Assembly: GCA_003599535.1 (NCBI GenBank)
Contig: QZKQ01000015.1
Location: forward strand, 1 to 47,600
DNA from: Candidatus Zixiibacteriota bacterium
Lineage (GTDB): Bacteria > Electryoneota > B3-LCP
Length of the DNA: 47,600 nt
Direction: 5' to 3'
Positions 43,801 to 47,600 of this stretch are shown piece after piece. The notes beneath the pieces were generated by a model. It was not told the DNA's origin. It made no database searches and worked only from the letters and a program-made list of their open reading frames with translations. The translations under genes were made by a program, and so were the position numbers. The first letter of the stretch is position 1. The number at the start of each line of letters is the position of its first letter.

Positions 43801-44401
43801 CGGTCCGTCCGCCGGAGAAGGAGATCCGCAGCCGCAGGCGGTCGGCGGCCAGCACCTGGCCTCCGGCGCAGACCGCGCGCAACGGCGTGACCGTCACCGG
43901 TACCACCCAGAAGTGGCGGTGACGCGCCACCGGACCCAGTTCCGCCCAGGAGGCGGGATACGGGACCGGGGAGGCGTAAGCGGCGGCCTCCGGGCGCCGG
44001 ACTTCGCGGGAGGCGCCTTTCAGATCCACTTCCAGGGTTGGCGCGGGCAGAACGGAGGCCAAAGGCAGGGTATGGGAGGCCAGGACTTCCACGCTCAGGC
44101 TGGGCCGGGACCCCGGGGGGAGGGCCAGCAGAATGCCGGCCTGGGGCAACACCGGCTTGCCCTCGTCCAGCAGATGGCTCCAGCCGGGGATGGAGAGCTC
44201 CGTCCAGGTGACGCCGTTTTCGCTGACCGGGCGCTGATGGAAGGCGGGCAACTCCACCTCGATGACGGCGCCGCTGCGGTCACAGGATACCAGGGTGACG
44301 CCGGGGGGCCGGGGACCGGCCGGGGCGACTGCGGCGAGAACCAGCAGCAGAAGTCCGGTCAAGGCGGCCCGAACGGCATTCCAAATCCTGTATTTTCCCA
44401 T
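40820..44401 (-). CDS. Gingipain-type (C25) cysteine peptidase with C-terminal sorting domain
   Basis: 1193 residues from ATG at 44401 (GAGGA upstream; ATG at 44428 lacks a site and would spoil the signal peptide). Signal peptide ~1-28, propeptide-like region to ~230, beta-rich segments to ~590, the C25 catalytic domain ~598-950, and a C-terminal beta domain with YPNPFHDETSFAFEL and a final ~85-residue FlgD-Ig/T9SS-like tail. The predicted dyad is His828 in YVGHAGN and Cys859 in QAYSCFTGVF; LLVGDASWDYRNYDALPYQD matches the conserved sheet before it. Family C25 includes gingipains and the T9SS sortase PorU. Since this protein carries a sorting tail itself, it is more likely a secreted peptidase, but a PorU-like role cannot be excluded. 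Confidence 0.88.
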   Translation of the reverse strand: MGKYRIWNAVRAALTGLLLLVLAAVAPAGPRPPGVTLVSCDRSGAVIEVELPAFHQRPVSENGVTWTELSIPGWSHLLDEGKPVLPQAGILLALPPGSRPSLSVEVLASHTLPLASVLPAPTLEVDLKGASREVRRPEAAAYASPVPYPASWAELGPVARHRHFWVVPVTVTPLRAVCAGGQVLAADRLRLRISFSGGRTGQLLPDPHGESLARQSLLNYEAARAWQEKAAPLPPRPDQSYGQYKVMVSHDGLHQIPYADLLAAGIDPSGLDPRTLKLHGRATPGSAVLEQLPLWVAGEADGQFDPDDYVLFYGEYARGTYTDQNLFTRANVYWLDWGGSPGLRLGQRSAAPGSAVLAGAYQASRRVEVDTLYEKFGFASLIEPVDHWMWHRLDSNFEPQLSVTDSLPGHVIQAGRDAQITAGLAGYTFNDSLNPDHRALIKWNGQTVVDMTFDTQEHIVASGTVPWNQITPNGPNDIVFEAPPVPFMPANSFFLDWLRVDYWRNYHVYNDTLAFQSPQDMGHGWLRYQLTGLQNAQVELWNLTRAERLVDFTYQGGQLAFQDSASDTTHYCVAGRGAWLRPDSIVYDEPFDWNNLAALGVDYLIITHEAFYEGLAPLVSHYQGRGLRVQRVKVGDIYDEFNAGLKSDQAIFDFLQHAYHNYAPPAPAYVLLVGDASWDYRNYDALPYQDFLPTHAIMTYKQGETASDNWFSDVTSDFLPELYLGRFPVNDEEQLSTLIQKTLAYAQPLPGYWRSQIIFSNGAANPEDDGIYMDTTVQAIIEKYLPSWYDPPRVYANPSAGFEQYQGNSQDLIEYLNLGAACVNYVGHAGNQMWVTLQQPEIAQLTNGLKLPLVQAYSCFTGVFSNTYGFGEAFILHPGGGAIAYCANAAVGYLYTNRSMNDCFFQALFDRPDSLPPPTLGEAFTAAKWNYFALHGFDPGEMIRTFVLLGDPGGTFAWEDPNPADTLDNTPPQISITFDTGGPGSGGGLVANPVRFTCEVFDSTMLDHSSLSLELIHLADARGFPVDTAWTWTWEADSSAPPGFDFAFFPVDSLGQRFQLAYEDSLAAGEWQFRMAMADFFLQGPTVATANFQISDELRILDRPLNYPNPFHDETSFAFELTQPAQVTIKIYTVAGKLIRTLRVSGASGYNVAEWDGRDEQGDPLSNGAYLYKVIARSGDQQAEKVERMARIR

Positions 44402-44426
44402 GGTTATCCTCGTTCTCCAGGGGTAC

Positions 44427-44471
44427 ATATAAAAAGACCATTATCCAGACGTAAGGCCGGATAATGGTCTT
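44427..44471 (-). terminator. Intrinsic terminator after the Cys-rich cargo gene
   Basis: On the minus strand AAGACCATTATCC (44459-44471) pairs perfectly with GGATAATGGTCTT (44434-44446) across a 12-nt loop and runs into TTTTTATAT. It lies 42 nt after the stop at 44513 and just upstream of the peptidase start, so the two genes are separate units. Confidence 0.88.
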
Positions 44472-44512
44472 CAGGGGGGCACTAAAGATTCCTTAAACGG
44501 CTGAGGACCTGT

Positions 44513-45511
44513 CTACTTTACGTACACCATCTTGCCGCTGGCGGTCATGTCGCCGGCCTGCAGGCGGTAGATGTACATGCCGCTGGGCAGAATCGTACCC
44601 GACTCGTCGGACGCATTCCAGGTGACTTCATGCGTGCCGCCGGACACCAAACCGTTCACCAGGGTCTTCACCATCCGACCGCTCATGTCATACACCGCCA
44701 GGCGGGTCTGGGCCGGGGCGGGGACGGTGAAGCGGATGACGGTTTCCGGGTTGAAGGGGTTGGGGTAATTCTGCGCCATGGCCAGATCCGACCGCAGGGC
44801 CGCGCTGACCACGGTCCCGTTCAGATGCTCGTAGCCGTAGACATTGACGTCCGAGATCTGATAGTAGTAGGTCACGCCGGCCGCCACGTTGTGATCCACG
44901 AAGGTGTAGCTGGAGTTTCCGATGCCGCCCTGGCAGGGGATGTCGGCGATCGGGGTGAACTCCGCCTGCGGATCCGCGGAGCGGTACAGGATGAAGCGGA
45001 AGTTGTCCACTTCACTGGCGGTGCTCCAGCGCAGCGAGATGGCTTCCTTGTCCGCTTCGGCGCCGAACGAGATCAGGCTGATCAGCGTCGGGCAGGTGTA
45101 CTGGCAGGTAACCACACAGGTGGAAGCGCAGGTGGCCTGCGAGCAGGTGTTGGCGCAGGTGGCTTCGCAGGTGGCTACGCAGGTCGCCTGGCAGGTGGTC
45201 TGCGAGCAGGTGTTGGCGCAGGTGAAGGCGCAGGTCGCAACGCAGGTGGTCCCGCAGGTGGTCTGGTCGCAGGTCGGGCCGCAGGTCGTTTCACAGGTAA
45301 TGAAATTCCCTTCGCCACCGCCCTTGCCATCCGTCGTCCGGGCGGACCCATCGTCCCCCTCGAGATGATCGGTGGTGCTACTCAAGGACGCGGCGTACAG
45401 CGGCGAGTTTCCGGGTTCGCTGATGACCTCACCGGAGGGCAGGAAATAGAACCCTACCAGAAGGCCGAAGGCGAACGCGCAGAATGCAAAAAATCGTATG
45501 GTTTTCAACAT
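44513..45511 (-). CDS. Cysteine-ladder T9SS cargo protein (xxTC repeats)
   Basis: 332 residues from ATG at 45511, set by GGGAGGAG 7 nt upstream; the frame is open 36 codons further but lies in the leader. A hydrophobic N-terminal signal (~5-24) without lipobox, a Gly/Asp linker, then residues 73-140 with 17 cysteines in tandem xxTC tetrapeptides (TCVATCAFTCANTCSQTTCQ and so on). Gaps of 5 at Cys81-86, 102-107 and 123-128 give a 21-residue super-repeat with five Cys. A fibronectin-III-like domain (~145-240) and a T9SS type A tail (~245-332, NYPNPFNPETVIRFTVPAPA ... LPSGMYIYRLQAG, final Lys) follow. I do not recognise the Cys region; disulfide stacking or metal binding are possible. Expression from its own promoter is likely. 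Confidence 0.85.
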   Translation of the reverse strand: MLKTIRFFAFCAFAFGLLVGFYFLPSGEVISEPGNSPLYAASLSSTTDHLEGDDGSARTTDGKGGGEGNFITCETTCGPTCDQTTCGTTCVATCAFTCANTCSQTTCQATCVATCEATCANTCSQATCASTCVVTCQYTCPTLISLISFGAEADKEAISLRWSTASEVDNFRFILYRSADPQAEFTPIADIPCQGGIGNSSYTFVDHNVAAGVTYYYQISDVNVYGYEHLNGTVVSAALRSDLAMAQNYPNPFNPETVIRFTVPAPAQTRLAVYDMSGRMVKTLVNGLVSGGTHEVTWNASDESGTILPSGMYIYRLQAGDMTASGKMVYVK

Positions 45512-45590
45512 AGGCCACTCCTCCCGTAAAGCGGCACACTTGTGGTTTATTTCCCATGCTTGCAGTTTCTGGGGGTACTTTGGCACATAT

Positions 45591-45619
45591 AAGGTAATAA
45601 AGAAGACAGCCAGAGTCAA
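45591..45619 (-). promoter_or_regulatory. Promoter of the Cys-rich cargo gene with A-tract upstream
   Basis: TTGACT (45614-45619), a 17-bp spacer and TACCTT (45591-45596) on the minus strand, giving a leader of about 75 nt. Immediately upstream on the same strand is an A/T-rich run (45620-45650, AAAATTTTAAAAAAAAGAC) that looks like an UP element, very unlike the GC-rich surroundings. The rest of the 317-bp gap 45512-45828 holds no gene. Confidence 0.6.
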
Positions 45620-45828
45620 GTCTTTTTTTTAAAATTTTCATTTTTTTACGGGTGATAAGTGAGAACTTGTTTTGGGTCAATAATTGCCGAAAGAGGCACA
45701 ATTTTCCTACTTTTCGGGGTGTCCGGAAGCTCGTGGTGCGGGTCCCCCGGGACGGGGATCGGGGTGCGTCAATGGAAATGTCTTCTTTTCTGGAAGCGGG
45801 ACAAGTCGCAAGTAGTACGTACCCGTTG

Positions 45829-46806
45829 TCACAAAGTGTTGGCACCCAATTCCAAAAAAAGTCCTTCGGTAGCCAGAAATATTTCCAGCTCGCAGTCCGG
45901 GAAGTAGAGGTTGCGATAGGCGGCGGCCTCGGCGCACAGGTCGTGCAGGGTGGCGTCAGAATAATCGGTCGAATGGTGAAACAGCGCCAGCCGCCGGACG
46001 CCGGCCTGCCGCGCGATGTTGACTCCCAGTACCGCCGAGGCGTGGCCCCAGTCGGCCCGGGCCCGAGCCTCATTAAAGGAGAACTGCGAATCGAAGATCA
46101 GCAGGTCGGCGCCCTGGAAGAATTCGCAGTAGAGGTCCAGGTCGGCGCGGTTCATCTCGCAGTAATCGGAATCGGCGGCGTAGATCAGCACCGCGCCGTC
46201 GGCCTCCAGGCGGTAACCGTAGGCGCCCCCGGGATGGTGCAGTTCCTGGGCCCTCACCCGCACCGCCGCGCCGCCGCCTTCCAATTCCAGCGCCGGCCCG
46301 GCGGGGAGTTGATGGAAGGTCAGGTCGGCGCCCACCGCTTCCAGCGGCACGGGGAAGTATTCCGGCCGCTGCTGCAGGGCCAGCCGCCCGGCGATGTCGG
46401 TGAATCCGGAATAGACCTCCACCCGGTTGCCGGGCACGTAGATGGGCGCGAAATAGGGCAGCCCCTGGACGTGATCCCAGTGGGTGTGCGACAGGAACAG
46501 CTTCAGCCGGCCCTGGCCCCGGCCGCAGGGGCCGTCCATCAGGGCCTGCCCCAGGGGGTGCAGCCCGCTGCCGGCGTCGAAAATGAAGGTTTGGCCGTCC
46601 AGGTCCACCTGCACGCAGGAGGTGTTGCCGCCCACCGGCCCCCGCAAGGGCGCGGGCAGACCGTCCAGGAACCGCTCTTCCTCCTCCGGGCCGGGCAGGC
46701 CGCGCAGGCGAATTTCCTGCAGCAGCTTCCGCTGCATCCGGCGCATCTGAACGGCGGTCAGCGGACTGGGCAGCGAACCCCGGACACCCCAAAACGTCAC
46801 GCGCAT
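45829..46806 (-). CDS. Metallo-beta-lactamase-fold hydrolase
   Basis: 325 residues from ATG at 46806 (GGTGAAG upstream; MRVTFWGVRGSLPSP is the family start, so the GTG at 46836 is rejected). The metal site HTHWDH (His107, His109, Asp111, His112) is complete, preceded by the GGNTSC turn and the strand FIFDAGSGLHPLG. Later ligands are likely the Asp in IYAADSDYCEM or DLLIFDSQF and the His in WGHASA and LFHHS. This subfamily (opening FWGVRGS, GGNTS) includes cyclic-nucleotide phosphodiesterase and PhnP/ribonuclease Z-like enzymes; the substrate cannot be told from sequence. No signal peptide, so cytoplasmic. Confidence 0.88.
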   Translation of the reverse strand: MRVTFWGVRGSLPSPLTAVQMRRMQRKLLQEIRLRGLPGPEEEERFLDGLPAPLRGPVGGNTSCVQVDLDGQTFIFDAGSGLHPLGQALMDGPCGRGQGRLKLFLSHTHWDHVQGLPYFAPIYVPGNRVEVYSGFTDIAGRLALQQRPEYFPVPLEAVGADLTFHQLPAGPALELEGGGAAVRVRAQELHHPGGAYGYRLEADGAVLIYAADSDYCEMNRADLDLYCEFFQGADLLIFDSQFSFNEARARADWGHASAVLGVNIARQAGVRRLALFHHSTDYSDATLHDLCAEAAAYRNLYFPDCELEIFLATEGLFLELGANTL

Positions 46807-46853
46807 CGGAATCTTCACCCCAGGTTGGCGGATCACAGGCGAATAGTGGACCT

Positions 46854-46882
46854 AATTTAGGGATTTTTTGCGCGCGAGTCAA
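46854..46882 (-). promoter_or_regulatory. Sigma-70 promoter of the hydrolase gene
   Basis: TTGACT (46877-46882), 17-bp spacer, TAAATT (46854-46859) on the minus strand, 48 nt before the start codon. The -10 sits in the palindrome cctaa-t-ttagg (46851-46861), the same arrangement as at 38604-38618. Confidence 0.75.
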
Positions 46883-46959
46883 GTACTATTATTAAAGTGG
46901 GAGTTGCGTTTCAAGAGATCTGCAGCACACGGGAGAGGTGATGGGGGTCATGAAAGGCA

Positions 46960-46984
46960 GGGGGCCGGCGGAGAGCCGGCCCCC
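46960..46984 (-). terminator. Hairpin after the YceI-like gene
   Basis: A perfect 10-bp GC stem gggggccggc / gccggccccc with a 5-nt loop, 12 nt past the stop at 46997. On the minus strand it is followed by TGCCTTTCA, only a weak T-run, so it may be a terminator or a 3'-protecting hairpin. Confidence 0.6.
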
Positions 46985-46996
46985 GAAGGTTGGGGA

Positions 46997-47575
46997 CTAT
47001 TTGCGGATCAGCTCCAGTTCCGCGTAGATATCCACCTCGTCCCCGACCAGCACGCCCCCGGTCTCCAGCGCCTTATTCCAGGTCAGTCCGAAGTCACGGC
47101 GGTCAATCCGGGTTCTGACCGACACCGCCATGCGGCGGTGGCCGAAGGGATCGGTCACCGCCGGAGTCAGCTCCTCGATCTCCACGGCGACCTCCCGGGT
47201 GACCCCGCGCAGGGTCAGGTCGCCGATCAGGATCAGACGGTCACCGGACCGCTCCACCCGCCGGGAGGTGAAGGTAATCTGGGGATGGTTGCCGGCGTCG
47301 AAGAAATCGGCGCCGCGCAGGTGCTCGTCGCGCTTATCGTTGTCGGTGTCCAGGGAAGCGGCCTGGATGGTCAACTGAACGCTGGACCGGGTGGTTTCCT
47401 GCTCGTCGAAGGTCAGGACGGCCGCGAACTGGTCGAAGGACCCGCGCACCTTGGAGATCATCATATGCCGGGCGGCGAAGCCCAGGTGGGAATGGGCCGA
47501 GTCGGTTTCCCAGGTAGAGGCGGAGGCCGTGCCTGCCAGCACCAGGATCAGAGTCGAAAGGATCAGGATTCGCAT
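46997..47575 (-). CDS. YceI-like periplasmic lipid-binding protein
   Basis: 192 residues with a cleavable signal peptide (~1-19, ending GTASAS) and the YceI lipocalin-like barrel: STWETDSAHSHLGFAARHMM, ISKVRGSFDQFAAVLTFDE, RDEHLRGADFFDAGNHPQIT, then LTLRGVTREVAVEIEEL and NKALETGGVLVGDEVDIYAE. YceI proteins bind polyisoprenoids or other amphiphiles in the periplasm; physiology varies. A GGAGA ribosome binding site precedes the ATG at 47575, and a TATATAT stretch upstream may be the -10 of a promoter cut by the window edge. Confidence 0.93.
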   Translation of the reverse strand: MRILILSTLILVLAGTASASTWETDSAHSHLGFAARHMMISKVRGSFDQFAAVLTFDEQETTRSSVQLTIQAASLDTDNDKRDEHLRGADFFDAGNHPQITFTSRRVERSGDRLILIGDLTLRGVTREVAVEIEELTPAVTDPFGHRRMAVSVRTRIDRRDFGLTWNKALETGGVLVGDEVDIYAELELIRK

Positions 47576-47600
47576 CGTGGGTTCTCCATATATATGAGGA

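Noticed and set aside
40820-44401. Calling the C25 peptidase PorU outright
   Set aside because: The catalytic dyad fits, but the protein has its own sorting tail, which favours a cargo peptidase; no other T9SS core gene is nearby to support a sortase.
45429-46073. 214-codon minus-strand frame overlapping the hydrolase and the spacer
   Set aside because: Out of frame with the clear metallo-beta-lactamase gene, no motif, crosses the cargo gene promoter.

Overview
This 47.6 kb window is GC-rich by eye and is dominated by one flagellar biosynthesis locus, about 37 kb long and read entirely on the minus strand. It is followed by a short accessory region of secreted and surface proteins. Three proteins end in the ~85-residue C-terminal domain (YPNPFN motif, SGxY turn, terminal basic residues) typical of type IX secretion (T9SS/Por) cargo, and one of them is a gingipain-type (C25) cysteine peptidase. 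A flagellated bacterium carrying T9SS-type tails points to the Fibrobacterota-Chlorobiota-Bacteroidota (FCB) superphylum, most likely one of its little-cultured candidate phyla. The sequence does not let me name the phylum.

Flagellar locus, in transcription order (right to left). A FlrB/FleS-like kinase (36483-37724) and a FlrC/FleR-like sigma-54 activator (35052-36434) end at an intrinsic terminator (34868-34892). A near-perfect sigma-54 promoter (34809-34824) then starts flgB-flgC-fliE-fliF-fliG-fliH-fliI-fliJ-motE-fliK-flgD-TIGR02530-flgE-flbD-fliL-fliM-fliY/N-fliO-fapA-HDOD-fliP-fliQ-[hybrid kinase]-[response regulator]-fliR-flhB. A second sigma-54 promoter (10524-10539) sits in front of flhA. 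Then come flhF, flhG, a small membrane protein, fliA, an HDOD protein, a GAF-PAS-HisKA protein without an ATPase domain, a TPR/HTH membrane protein, and a truncated gene at the window edge. The order resembles the long fla/che operon of Firmicutes, with extra signalling genes placed inside the export-gate genes. Flagellin, motA/motB and cheY are not in the window.

Region 37725-38659 is a gene-free divergent spacer packed with palindromic repeats; it also holds the 37-codon remnant of a T9SS cargo tail. After it come a T9SS cargo protein on the plus strand (38660-40618), a nested palindrome between convergent genes, the C25 peptidase (40820-44401), a cysteine-ladder T9SS cargo protein (44513-45511), a metallo-beta-lactamase-fold hydrolase (45829-46806) and a YceI-like protein (46997-47575). 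Three of these genes have sigma-70-like promoters with 17-bp spacers.

Several families of short dispersed repeats run through the window: REP-like palindromes bounded by GTGTCAT/ATGACAC, a CCACTGCGTGGC hairpin family, an acaGACATTCTTGTCtgt hairpin family, and heptameric tracts. The most unusual observation is that a REP-like element lies in frame inside fliK, is amplified three times as 51-bp (17-codon) units, and is followed by a fourth unit carrying a second repeat family with the frame kept. All calls come from reading the sequence; no database search was run.
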